A DNA stretch of 64,000 bases from JAUNBG01 sp964442735 (GTDB lineage Bacteria; Planctomycetota; Planctomycetia; Pirellulales; Thermoguttaceae): contig CAYUAP010000006.1 of assembly GCA_964442735.1 (NCBI GenBank), forward strand, positions 1-64,000. Direction: 5' to 3'. This document shows, one piece after another, positions 25,372 to 34,157 of the stretch. The notes beneath the pieces were generated by a model that was not told the origin of the DNA, made no database searches, and was given only the letters and a program-made list of their open reading frames with translations. Numbering within the stretch: the first letter of the stretch is position 1; each line of letters starts with the position of its first letter. The translations under genes were made by a program, and so were the position numbers.

Positions 25372-26256
25372 CTAACCCCAACACATACAACAAAAAAATA
25401 AAATGCCGTACAAAACCAAATTTTTTGCACTGGCTTCCAAAACACGATATAAATCCCTGCCTTCCAGGGAAGATAAAAGACGCCAAGCCCGGAGATGGGC
25501 CAGAAGATAAACTAAAGGTAAAAACCAGGTCCATACAGCAAAATTATCCATAATAAAATAGGATATCGTTATGATTACCGCAGTCAGACCATTGAATAAA
25601 TAGAAGAGCCGACCGAAAAGCGAACCAAATAACACAATTGTAGTATATTTGTGGTTCTGTCTGTCTTCAATTTGATCCCGATAATTATTGGATACAAGAA
25701 TATTATTGACCACAAGACCAACACCGCCCGCAATCCACCATACTTCCGGTATCCAGTAATTACTCTGTACATAAAAGGTAAAACTGACCGGAACGAGTCC
25801 AAAAAAAATGACAACCAATATATCTCCCATTCCAATATAGGATAAAGGAATCGGACCCGCCGTATAGAGAAGACAAAAAATAACCGATAAAAGACCAACC
25901 CAAATTAACGACCAACCCCCATATGGAATCAATCCCAATCCACAACAACAGGCAATTGCCAGAACAAGTACGATTCCGCGAAGCATTATATTCGGCTTAA
26001 TCCATCCGGAACCTAACGCACGGGAAGGTCCCAATCGATTTTCCCGATCTGCCCCATGTTTAAAATCGAAATAATCGTTCGAAAAATTAGCTCCTATTTG
26101 TGCAAATAGAGCAAACAGGAGACACAACAAGGCAGGAATAATATTCACACAGCCTTCATGAATTGCAAATGCGACGCCGACAAGAACAGGAACGGCTCCA
26201 CCTGCCAATGTTTTAGGTCGGGCCGCTAAAAACCAATAATAAAGAATCTGCTTCAT
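25372..26256 (-). CDS. menA: MenA-like prenyltransferase
   Basis: 294 residues, eight or nine hydrophobic segments, UbiA superfamily. The first Asp-rich motif NDYFDFKHGAD (60-70) and the second NNYRDQIEDRQNHK (190-203) match 1,4-dihydroxy-2-naphthoate prenyltransferase, which joins a polyprenyl chain to the naphthoate ring in menaquinone synthesis at the membrane. The opening YYWFLAARPKTLAGGAVPV is also typical of MenA. It starts 9 bp after the stop of the preceding membrane-protein gene. A menaquinone-based respiratory chain is inferred. No other men gene is in view. Confidence 0.88.
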   Translation of the reverse strand: MKQILYYWFLAARPKTLAGGAVPVLVGVAFAIHEGCVNIIPALLCLLFALFAQIGANFSNDYFDFKHGADRENRLGPSRALGSGWIKPNIMLRGIVLVLAIACCCGLGLIPYGGWSLIWVGLLSVIFCLLYTAGPIPLSYIGMGDILVVIFFGLVPVSFTFYVQSNYWIPEVWWIAGGVGLVVNNILVSNNYRDQIEDRQNHKYTTIVLFGSLFGRLFYLFNGLTAVIITISYFIMDNFAVWTWFLPLVYLLAHLRAWRLLSSLEGRDLYRVLEASAKNLVLYGILFFCCMCWG

Positions 26257-26265
26257 TGTTCTGCT

Positions 26266-27069
26266 TTATTGTTCTGCTTCGACTATTGGAAGTCCGTCTT
26301 TATCAATTGGTAAAGGAGCTTTTATATTGTCGCCCCCCTTCCAGATCGCAATATTATGTTTATCGTCACGATATCGAAACGCATTCATTAACGCATAAAA
26401 GGTTTCCTTGCCCCCATCCTTGCCCGGACAGGTAATTGCGTAAATCATCTGAATATCTTCCCGATCCGGAGTCAAGACTATCAAATTCGTTTTATAATAG
26501 GAGGTTTTGACTTTATCCCCCAACGTTGCAAGAGTCAACAGAAACTCGTTCGTTAGAAATTCATGGAGAGTCGTGTGTGTTTCCGGTTCATGCACCAAAT
26601 TCGACCAATAACTTTCATCCGAATCGGTAATGAGGGCAATATGAGGTGCGTTCTGCATAACACGTATTCTACGAAATTCACCCTTTTTCGCGATCTCAAA
26701 CCAATTATTAAAATAACTTTTCGCGTCCTGAATCATTCGTTGTCGATAACAATAATCCATGATGGGAACGGCAATGGATGGTATCAATAAAATCCATAAC
26801 GCCCAAAAAGCCATAGAGCGACCGATTAATTCACCTCGAGAATGCGCAATCTGAAAAAGTGAAATAATAACCAGTAATAGCGAAATAACCGGTAAAAAAT
26901 AAAAATAAATACTTGTAAATAACAGACAGGACAGACATGCACACACCAGAGCCAAAATAGCTAAAATACTGATGTTTTTAGGTGCATCCTCCATGTTTAA
27001 GGTGTCATTTCCAAGATTCCATTTACTTGAATTCGAGAAAATGGAATTAGAAGATGTTTTCTCTTCCAT
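26266..27069 (-). CDS. DUF4190-like membrane protein
   Basis: 267 residues from ATG 27069, preceded by GGAGAGGAG; TTG 27075 is a possible start two codons earlier. Two or three hydrophobic segments near residues 33-110 (ILAILALVCACLSCLLF; VISLLLVIISLFQIAHSRG; FWALWILLIPSIAVPIM) with the GRSMAFWAL pattern recall DUF4190. The C-terminal half is soluble and not recognised (LITDSDESYWSNLV...). Function unknown. It is probably the first gene of an operon with menA and the epimerase; this may be chance of arrangement. Confidence 0.55.
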   Translation of the reverse strand: MEEKTSSNSIFSNSSKWNLGNDTLNMEDAPKNISILAILALVCACLSCLLFTSIYFYFLPVISLLLVIISLFQIAHSRGELIGRSMAFWALWILLIPSIAVPIMDYCYRQRMIQDAKSYFNNWFEIAKKGEFRRIRVMQNAPHIALITDSDESYWSNLVHEPETHTTLHEFLTNEFLLTLATLGDKVKTSYYKTNLIVLTPDREDIQMIYAITCPGKDGGKETFYALMNAFRYRDDKHNIAIWKGGDNIKAPLPIDKDGLPIVEAEQ

Positions 27070-27150
27070 CAACAAAACTCCTCTCCAGTAAAGTGATAGA
27101 CCATTATAATATGATGAAACATTAAAATACCCATCTTAATAAAAACACAG

Positions 27151-27187
27151 ACGACCCCGAATTCAATAGAATTGTATTCGAGGTCGT
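27151..27187 (-). terminator. Rho-independent terminator (minus strand)
   Basis: ACGACCCCGAAT and ATTCGAGGTCGT pair with one mismatch. Read on the minus strand the hairpin is followed by CTGTGTTTTTATT. It lies just after the CvpA-like gene. Confidence 0.7.
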
Positions 27188-27217
27188 AATTTTCACAGTC
27201 ATAGCCGAAATATAACC

Positions 27218-27859
27218 TTAATTTCCACCGGAGACATTAGGACTACTCCCTCCACTGAACTGCCAGGTTCCTTCACTACTTCCAGTTCCTCCTTCTACAG
27301 CAGCATAGACTCCAAAATTTCTCTTGTTTTGATCATTTAAGAAAGTGCCCTTGTCAAAAATACAAGGATTCGAGGTCATGGGCTTCAAGGGATATTTGGA
27401 AATATATTGGAGCACATCAAAAGTCGGAGGACTTTTATAATCAGACATTCGTGGAGCTTCCGGCATGAGCGTCATGAACATAAAGGCTGTAATACCATAA
27501 AAGCCGACAAACATAATGAACATTAAGGATAATGTCCCTATCAAATTAGCCTTTTCCGGGAATACAACGTTGACCTTCGAAATTCGATTCGTTACTTCCG
27601 TTAAAATACCCATGGCTAACGTGAAAATAATCAAAAAAGCCAGCATATCATTATAATAGGCCATAACTACGGCAACACCATCCAGGATATTAGCCACAGG
27701 TCCGAAAAAATTAATGGCAATTAATGACGCAAACATTACATTAAACAGTTTAATGATTGATCCCCATAACGAGTCTTTTCGGCAAAATGCCAAAATCGCC
27801 AGGCAAACAATCGGAATTCCAATCAGAAAAAGTGGTGGATAACCCATCCATAATGACAT
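27218..27859 (-). CDS. CvpA-like membrane protein
   Basis: 213 residues with about four membrane segments in the first 130 (LFLIGIPIVCLAILAF; VMFASLIAINFFGPVANIL; MLAFLIIFTLAMGILTEV; TLSLMFIMFVGFYGITAFM). The segment pattern and NFFGPVANIL...RISKVNVVFPEKANLIGT resemble CvpA-family proteins as found in planctomycetes. The C-terminal 60 residues are soluble and end in a Gly/Ser-rich tail (GSSEGTWQFSGGSSP). Function unknown. It follows the PilB-like gene on the same strand after a 121-bp spacer and ends in a terminator. Confidence 0.5.
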   Translation of the reverse strand: MSLWMGYPPLFLIGIPIVCLAILAFCRKDSLWGSIIKLFNVMFASLIAINFFGPVANILDGVAVVMAYYNDMLAFLIIFTLAMGILTEVTNRISKVNVVFPEKANLIGTLSLMFIMFVGFYGITAFMFMTLMPEAPRMSDYKSPPTFDVLQYISKYPLKPMTSNPCIFDKGTFLNDQNKRNFGVYAAVEGGTGSSEGTWQFSGGSSPNVSGGN

Positions 27860-27980
27860 AAAAACACCTCTTAACCATATATTAAAATTGTATCTTTTTT
27901 GTAATCATCAGTCATTACTGTATTGGCGATTTCTACAAGCGCCACATGGAGATACATCATTCTCCAAAATACAGGAAACT

Positions 27981-30008
27981 CTATTTCATAATACGCTGTA
28001 ATTCTTCCACCGAAGTAATACCTTCGGCCACTAATTCACCACCATGGGCCATAAACCCCTTTTGTCCTGCGGCAATAGCCGCTTTACGAATAGCTTCCGC
28101 TGATGGATTCGCTGTTATAATATGACGAATTTCATCATTGATCAGAAGCATATCATAAACACCACATCGTCCGATATACCCAATTTCATGACAATCTTCG
28201 CAGGGCACGTAGGTATCTTTTTCACCTGGTTCCAATTCGGGCCGTATCCGTTTACGGAAGATGGTTTCTACAGCATCCGGTTCCATTCCCAACCGAACGA
28301 GAAGTTGCGGACTAACCGGAATTTCCTCTTTACATGAAGGACAGAGTCGGCGCACTAATCGTTGGGCGACAATTCCATACAAGGTCTCCGCCACCAGTTG
28401 CGGATTTATCCCTGTTCTCAAAACCTGCATTAGAGTTTCAGCCGCATCTTTTCCACGGAAGGTCGATATGATCAAACGATCATTTTTGACTTCTTCACAA
28501 CAGAGAGAGAGGGTCTCTTTATTAATTAAATCCCGAATTAAAAGGACTTTAGGTTCCTTAAAGAAGACATCGGGAAGTACATCGATCGGACTCTGTTTCT
28601 TCGAAGAATCATAGGCAGTTAACGTTACATTTTCGATAACCAGGTAGGGATGCTGTAAATCTTCTACCGTCACGAAATCCCGCGTAAATCGGTCGGCAAC
28701 GTTAAATGCCACATCGGTCATGGTTTTGAGACCCTGGCCAGACTGTGCCGCTAAAAGAACCAGTCCTTTGTCGGCATTGATCATCGTTTTGAATTCAGTT
28801 TGCTCCGAAGGAAGCATTCCCAATTGTTCCAGGGTGGTAAAGGTAATCTTCTTCAAGATAAAATGAATAATGAACTGTTCACCACCACTCTTGGTCCCTT
28901 GAGACATGAAATCGGCATCCAACTTCTTTTTGCGATCATATTCTATACTGAAAAGACCTGCCTGACGACTTCGATGATCTTCCGGATTGGCTCCAACCAA
29001 TGTTTTAATAGCCACTGCCATTGATTCAACCTCTTCCGGCGATAACGGTTTTCTGAAAATACCTTCCTCAATAGAATGCCAGACACCATCGATTTCATAC
29101 TGGATCTTTAACTCTTCATCGATAAACTCCAGACCGATTGCGGTTGCGTTTCGTTTGATCGCAACATAGGCAATCTCTTTAAAGAAGACATACCCTGGAT
29201 TGTTGCGCGCCAGAATGGTTCTACCATTTAATATATCCTTGTCAAGACCTTTTCCACCTGCTTTAAAGTAGATGGGAGATCCCAATTCATATGCCTGTTT
29301 CTGTTTTTTGATTTTAGCTCCACACGTTCGGCGAACGACAAACCAGATATGGCCAGGCGTCATAACTTTATCCGCCTCCAGTTTTCCATTATTGCGATGG
29401 GAGATATAACAAAAGATAGGGATCATAAATCCTAACACGGTAACAGGATACCCCACCCAAAAAATAGGCACTAAAAACCCTATCAAAAAAGCAGTGGGAA
29501 AAACAGCAACAAGAATGGTATTCCATTTCAACCGTTCTTCATCACCCAAACGTTCCGCGTCACAATTAGCCCAGCCGGAAGTTGCCACCCAAAGCCAAAA
29601 CACAATCAGGAAAAGAACAATTTTGGTAATACTGAAGAAGGGCCCCATATTCTTGCGCCATCCAGAACTGTTCGCAGTTGTCGCATTGGTCTCGATCGTC
29701 TTCATCTGATCGGCTGTAAACAAACGGGAAGGCCCACCTTTTTCTTCGGAATCCTGGGCCCATACATGATTCACCTTCCCCACTGAAAAACAAAAACCGA
29801 TCAAAAAGATCGAAATCAAGAGCAGACAAATATGCCGCCACGATTGCCGCTGCGATTTCAAGGGAACGTTTTGTCTCTCCCCTTCCTCTATCTGCACCTC
29901 TTCTATCTGCCCTTCTACAAGAGAGATTGTTTTATCGAACTCCATTTTTTTGCGTTGACTAAAAAATCGATTAAAAAACCTGACTCCGAATATAATGTTT
30001 GTCATCAT
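27981..30008 (-). CDS. Membrane-anchored PilB/GspE-like ATPase with degenerate motifs
   Basis: 675 residues. Unlike classic PilB it carries about four membrane segments in the first 210 residues (HICLLLISIFLIGFCFSVGK; VLFLIVFWLWVATSGW; VFPTAFLIGFLVPIFW; TVLGFMIPIFCYIS). A GspE-type domain follows. The P-loop is degenerate: SGQGLKTM (about 423-430) instead of GxxGxGKT. The Walker B/Glu region reads VLLIRDLINKETL, lacking the usual GEIRD. The zinc motif is intact (CPSC near 554, CEDC near 602). It may be a non-hydrolysing assembly partner or have an altered ATP site. Start uncertain: Met at 29945 is an alternative; neither has a ribosome binding site. PilT is nearby. Confidence 0.75.
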   Translation of the reverse strand: MMTNIIFGVRFFNRFFSQRKKMEFDKTISLVEGQIEEVQIEEGERQNVPLKSQRQSWRHICLLLISIFLIGFCFSVGKVNHVWAQDSEEKGGPSRLFTADQMKTIETNATTANSSGWRKNMGPFFSITKIVLFLIVFWLWVATSGWANCDAERLGDEERLKWNTILVAVFPTAFLIGFLVPIFWVGYPVTVLGFMIPIFCYISHRNNGKLEADKVMTPGHIWFVVRRTCGAKIKKQKQAYELGSPIYFKAGGKGLDKDILNGRTILARNNPGYVFFKEIAYVAIKRNATAIGLEFIDEELKIQYEIDGVWHSIEEGIFRKPLSPEEVESMAVAIKTLVGANPEDHRSRQAGLFSIEYDRKKKLDADFMSQGTKSGGEQFIIHFILKKITFTTLEQLGMLPSEQTEFKTMINADKGLVLLAAQSGQGLKTMTDVAFNVADRFTRDFVTVEDLQHPYLVIENVTLTAYDSSKKQSPIDVLPDVFFKEPKVLLIRDLINKETLSLCCEEVKNDRLIISTFRGKDAAETLMQVLRTGINPQLVAETLYGIVAQRLVRRLCPSCKEEIPVSPQLLVRLGMEPDAVETIFRKRIRPELEPGEKDTYVPCEDCHEIGYIGRCGVYDMLLINDEIRHIITANPSAEAIRKAAIAAGQKGFMAHGGELVAEGITSVEELQRIMK

Positions 30009-30538
30009 TTACACGCATACCAGTCGAAGATTAAATTTCAGATTCCCCCGGAAATTCGGCAACAACCCAAAAGGCCGAGAATCTATACCATAACGAAATG
30101 AAAACAGGAACAACACGTTTTCAAGGGAACCTATCCCATTTTTTAATTTACAGTTATTCGAACTGCAATTAAATTTTGTTTATAACCACGAACAAGACTA
30201 CTTTTTACAGATAAATTTTTGATCGATAACGTTTATTATAATAATACACTTTATAACGCAATAATTACAAAATATTTTATTTTTCTATAAACTATACTTT
30301 ACGACGTTATAAATTCGGCATTTCCTGGGAGGCGGACGTCTCGTCCGCATCCTCCAAAACAGGCGTCTCGCCTGTTTTGAAAAATAGACTTTTATAACGA
30401 CCTTGAGTATATCTGGTATTTATTCGTGGTTTCAAAATACATTTTGTTTACACCTTAAATACAAATTTTGTACATGAAAATTATTCGTATAAACATTCGT
30501 AGAAACAAATGACGGCAGTCATTCAAGCCGTCAAGGAA
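30009..30538. repeat. Spacer with family-1 copy D (30292-30411) nested in family-3-like ends
   Basis: Copy D (30292-30411) is the cleanest element: ACGACGTTATAAATTCGGC left, TTTTATAACGACCTTGAGTATA right, hairpins GCGGACG-TCT-CGTCCGC and AAAACAGGCG-TCT-CGCCTGTTTT. Family-3-like ends flank it: ATAACCACGAAC near 30183 and ATTCGTGGTTT near 30422, so D may have landed inside an older family-3 copy. No gene in this region. Confidence 0.75.
30510..30533 (-). terminator. Rho-independent terminator (minus strand)
   Basis: TGACGGC (30510-30516) and GCCGTCA (30527-30533) are a perfect 7-bp stem. On the minus strand TTTGTTTC follows. It lies 6 bp past the pilT stop. Confidence 0.65.
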
Positions 30539-31687
30539 CTACAGAATGCCAGGTTCCTTGACTTCAATACCTTTTAAGGCCATCTTCAGTGATTCGACAT
30601 TTGGAGCTACTTCGAAGGCGGTATCACGACTGATCTTTTTCGCCTGCACAAGACCTTTCAAGCTCATTGTGAAGTCGAGCATACCTTCTGTTGCCCCAAT
30701 TCGAATGGCGTCGCCAAGTTTTTCGTCTTCTTCTTCCACAATTAGTTTTCGAATAATACTATTAACGATCATAACTTCAACGGTTGGCACACGTTGTGTT
30801 CCGGGAATAATCGATGGAAGGAGTTTTTGGGCTACAATTCCCTTCAGGTTCATGGCAAGCGCCCCACGAATTGCCATGTGCATATCTGCAGGAAAGAGGT
30901 CGAGAATACGTCCGATTGTACTCGGAGCTGTCGATGCGTGAATAGTTCCAAAGACCAAGTGTCCCGTTTCGGCAGCATGAATAGCCGTTTCGAATGTTTC
31001 ACGGTCACGCATTTCACCGACGAGCATTACATCAGGATCTTCACGAACGGCATGTTTCATACCTATTCCGAAATTTATTACATCCTGACCGATTTCACGT
31101 TGATTTATGAGGCATTTTTCCTCTGTAAACATGAACTCGATAGGATCTTCCAGCGTTAAAATATGCTTGTAATAATTACGATTAACCCAGTTTAACATGG
31201 AAGCGATCGTCGTTGATTTTCCAGAACCGGTAACTCCAGCCAACAGAATCAAACCCTGACTATATTTACATAAATCGTAAAGAATAACGGGGAGATGAAG
31301 TTTTTCCAACTCCGGAATAAAGTTGTTAATACGACGTGCAACCAATCCGATATGCCCCATTTGAGTCAAGACATTAACACGAAAACGCCAACGAACACCA
31401 TCTACAATACAGGTATGGGCAAAGTCGGCCCCTCCCTCCTCGTTATAAATTTGACGGTTTCGCTCGTTCATAATGGCAAATATGAGATTTCGCATCTCTT
31501 CATCGTCAATAGGCCCGCGATTCAAGGTTCGCAACGAACCTTTAACACGAATATAAGGAGGACGGTCCACTTTTAAGTGAAGGTCACTGCCCTCTAATTT
31601 TACCAAGGCGGTAAATAATTTATCTATTTCATACTCTTGCGGACGCCGTGCTCCGCGTATGGTTGTTGAGTTGCCGCTATCCGACAT
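30539..31687 (-). CDS. pilT: Type IV pilus retraction ATPase PilT
   Basis: 382 residues. N-terminal PAS-like domain (GSDLHLKVDRPPYIRVKG), Walker A GVTGSGKSTT (151-160), Asp box LTLEDPIEF, Walker B DVMLVGEMRDRETF with an intact Glu, His box ETGHLVFGTIHASTA. All catalytic motifs are canonical, in contrast to the PilB-like gene downstream. PilT disassembles pili at the inner membrane, powering twitching or DNA uptake. GAGGAGATAATT immediately precedes the ATG. The PilB-like gene is 530 bp further down the same strand, beyond a terminator, so the two are probably separate transcripts. Confidence 0.92.
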   Translation of the reverse strand: MSDSGNSTTIRGARRPQEYEIDKLFTALVKLEGSDLHLKVDRPPYIRVKGSLRTLNRGPIDDEEMRNLIFAIMNERNRQIYNEEGGADFAHTCIVDGVRWRFRVNVLTQMGHIGLVARRINNFIPELEKLHLPVILYDLCKYSQGLILLAGVTGSGKSTTIASMLNWVNRNYYKHILTLEDPIEFMFTEEKCLINQREIGQDVINFGIGMKHAVREDPDVMLVGEMRDRETFETAIHAAETGHLVFGTIHASTAPSTIGRILDLFPADMHMAIRGALAMNLKGIVAQKLLPSIIPGTQRVPTVEVMIVNSIIRKLIVEEEDEKLGDAIRIGATEGMLDFTMSLKGLVQAKKISRDTAFEVAPNVESLKMALKGIEVKEPGIL

Positions 31688-32545
31688 AATTATCTCCTCA
31701 AAAGATGTGACTCGACCCGTCTAACAACGTATCGAGGAAAAGATATAATTCCATTTTTTCTATTTTAACCGTTTTCAATAATAACACAAGGTTTCCATCC
31801 AGAAATTATTTACTCAATCAGTAATTGTTTCTACCTGGTGGTTGCGAACACTTAAAAAACGGAGTTGACTGGAACGCGAACGTCTCGTTCATACTACAGG
31901 GACAACAGGCGTCTCGCCTGTTTTATTCCCCTGAATGAACTCCTCAATGAAAGTGTTGTCTACCACTAACCACAAATAGTATGGAAATTCCATGGAATAT
32001 TTTTCTAAATTCCCCCCTATTCACAGGCTGGTGATAAAATAAAAAGATATTATCACATTACAAGGCCAAAAGAGGTCTGTTTTGTGAAAAAGATGGTTAA
32101 AACTTTACTTTTTTCGAATTGACAATACTGGCGAGATACCTGTTTTATTCCCCTGAATGAACTCCTCAATGAAAGTGTTGTCTACCACTAGTACCGTTGA
32201 GTATATATTCATTCACAACATATTTCTGTAATTATCCAACCATACCTGTTATTTACTATAAAAATCTTAATCTATATTTTCAGTTAATTAAAAATTTTAA
32301 TCATTACAGAAAATAGAATACAATGGAATACAATAAAATACAATGGAGGGTATTCTCTATCGTTGGACGGACCAAAAAATTTCGACATTATTTATCCATT
32401 TCAGATTTATCCATTCCATTCTCCCGGGAGACATCAATGACATTCCGGCATATTGTTGACATGGTTGACAATTAACGTTTTCCATATATAAATAAATTAT
32501 ATACATTGTCCGTCATTCACAGTTTATGGAAGAATGACAAAAATA
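31688..32545. repeat. Long spacer with family-2 copy E (31835-31969) and partial copy (32129-32191)
   Basis: No gene seen. Copy E: CTGGTGGTTGCGAACACTT left, AAGTGTTGTCTACCACTA right. A second inner arm GGAGTT/AACTCC follows, then the twin-hairpin core (GAACGTCTCGTTC and ACAGGCGTCTCGCCTGT). The partial copy keeps only the right half (ACCTGTTTTATTCCCCTGAA to ACCACTAG). The rest is AT-rich, with ACAATGGAATACAATAAAA short duplications near 32320-32345. Confidence 0.8.
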
Positions 32546-33997
32546 TTATTTTTTATTGCGAGCCTTAATTTCCTTGAGAATTTGTGCCTCTGGCATGACT
32601 TTATAGAAATCATCCAGGGGAAAACATCCGGAGATCATACCATTTCGCGGCGCATTAGTACATTCACCGAATGTACGACATATTTTTTTGGTCTGAAGTG
32701 GTTTTCCTGCCATTGAATCGACACCTATTTCCGGATAGGATAGAACCATACGTCCGATACCAATCATATCGGCCATATTCTGCCGCAAAACCCATTCTCC
32801 GACACGAGGAAGAAACTCCTGTAAATAGGTATATCCGGACCCGATAAAGAGTATGTTCGGAAATCTTTTTTTGGCTTCGGCAACCGCCATGATCTGTCGA
32901 TTAACCCCCAGTAGCGGTTCTTCCGGAGGAAGATAGCCGTCGGCAACGGCAAAAGCGGCTGGCCGCTGAATATGGGGATTGTAATAGGGACTTCCCATCG
33001 TAGCACCGATCATTCGGATTCCAAGTGAATAGGCCAGATCTATAAACTTGATGGTCTCCTGAAGATCTATTCCCAAGCCGGTTCCATCTCCACCGAAGGC
33101 GAAGGGATATTCGCCATCAAATGCCATAGGACGCCCTACCCCATCTTCTCCTTTTTCGAACGGAAAAAGATCTCCCAAACTCAATCGAATCGCAATATCC
33201 AAACCGGGTGCCGCTTTTTTAATTCCCTCGACTATAGAACGAAAGAATCTCGTTCTATTTTCAAATGAACCACCATATTTACCCGGTCGGCTATGCGCTG
33301 TTAGAAATTCATGACCGAGGTAGCCATGTGCCTGTTTAACATCGACAAAATCGAAACCTGCCTCCTGGGCCAATTGTCCAGCGATTATAAAGTGTTCGAT
33401 AATATTTTCGACTTCACCGTCCGTCAAAACATTTTTTGGACCGCAATGAAATTTTTTATCCAAAAGTGGATGGGAATAAGCCGTTCGTGATTCCAGTTTT
33501 TTATCGTCATTCGGTTTACAAAATCGGCCCGAATGGGTTAATTGAAGGCCTATTAAAGGACGACTATCCGTTCCGAATTGTTGCTGATGGGTCCGAAGTG
33601 TTTTTTCTCGTAACAGGTTCAGAAGGGGAGCCGTTTCCTGATTGATCATCATCTGTCGCGTATTTGCTTTACCTTCATACATAACAGCAGTTGCTTCACA
33701 GCCGAATAATACACTTGCCCCACTTAATCCGAAACGCTGCCATCGTCGTTCCGTATATTCACCAGGAGCCCCATTAGAGAGGCAATCCCAGCCTTCCATA
33801 GGGAGAATCGCCCAACGATTGGCGAGTTTTCTGGTTTGACCGGATAGAACACTGGTATATTCCAGTGGCTGACAATAGGCCGATTCACTACCACTATAAG
33901 GCTCGTCTACTAAATCATATTCGGCCCCAATACTATGAAGATAGCTTCTGAATTCTATTGCTGAATGGAATGAAGACGGTTTTTTAAATTCTATCAT
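32546..33997 (-). CDS. Old Yellow Enzyme family NADH:flavin oxidoreductase
   Basis: 483 residues from ATG 33997, with AGGA six bases upstream; a longer frame to 34069 lacks support. TIM-barrel OYE fold: LQLTHSGRF, VDVKQAHGYLGHEFL (catalytic His region), LSLGDLFPF, LFIGSGYTYLQ, MIGIGRMVLSYPE. The C-terminus (CRTFGECTNAPRNGMISGC) does not have the CxxC spacing of 4Fe-4S dienoyl-CoA reductases, so it is probably a stand-alone FMN enzyme that reduces an activated C=C bond. The FAD oxidoreductase gene upstream on the same strand (160 bp apart) is a likely functional partner. Substrate unknown. Confidence 0.85.
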   Translation of the reverse strand: MIEFKKPSSFHSAIEFRSYLHSIGAEYDLVDEPYSGSESAYCQPLEYTSVLSGQTRKLANRWAILPMEGWDCLSNGAPGEYTERRWQRFGLSGASVLFGCEATAVMYEGKANTRQMMINQETAPLLNLLREKTLRTHQQQFGTDSRPLIGLQLTHSGRFCKPNDDKKLESRTAYSHPLLDKKFHCGPKNVLTDGEVENIIEHFIIAGQLAQEAGFDFVDVKQAHGYLGHEFLTAHSRPGKYGGSFENRTRFFRSIVEGIKKAAPGLDIAIRLSLGDLFPFEKGEDGVGRPMAFDGEYPFAFGGDGTGLGIDLQETIKFIDLAYSLGIRMIGATMGSPYYNPHIQRPAAFAVADGYLPPEEPLLGVNRQIMAVAEAKKRFPNILFIGSGYTYLQEFLPRVGEWVLRQNMADMIGIGRMVLSYPEIGVDSMAGKPLQTKKICRTFGECTNAPRNGMISGCFPLDDFYKVMPEAQILKEIKARNKK

Positions 33998-34157
33998 TAT
34001 TAATCCTATTTTAAATCCATTTATTAAAATACTGTTATTCTTGGAGGTGAAGATTTCGATATGCAACACTGATTTATTATTGTTGCTTTATTCATATTCT
34101 ATCAGGTGAAGAGTCTGTTTTGAAATGAAACAAACAAGACATCCACACTTCGACTAT

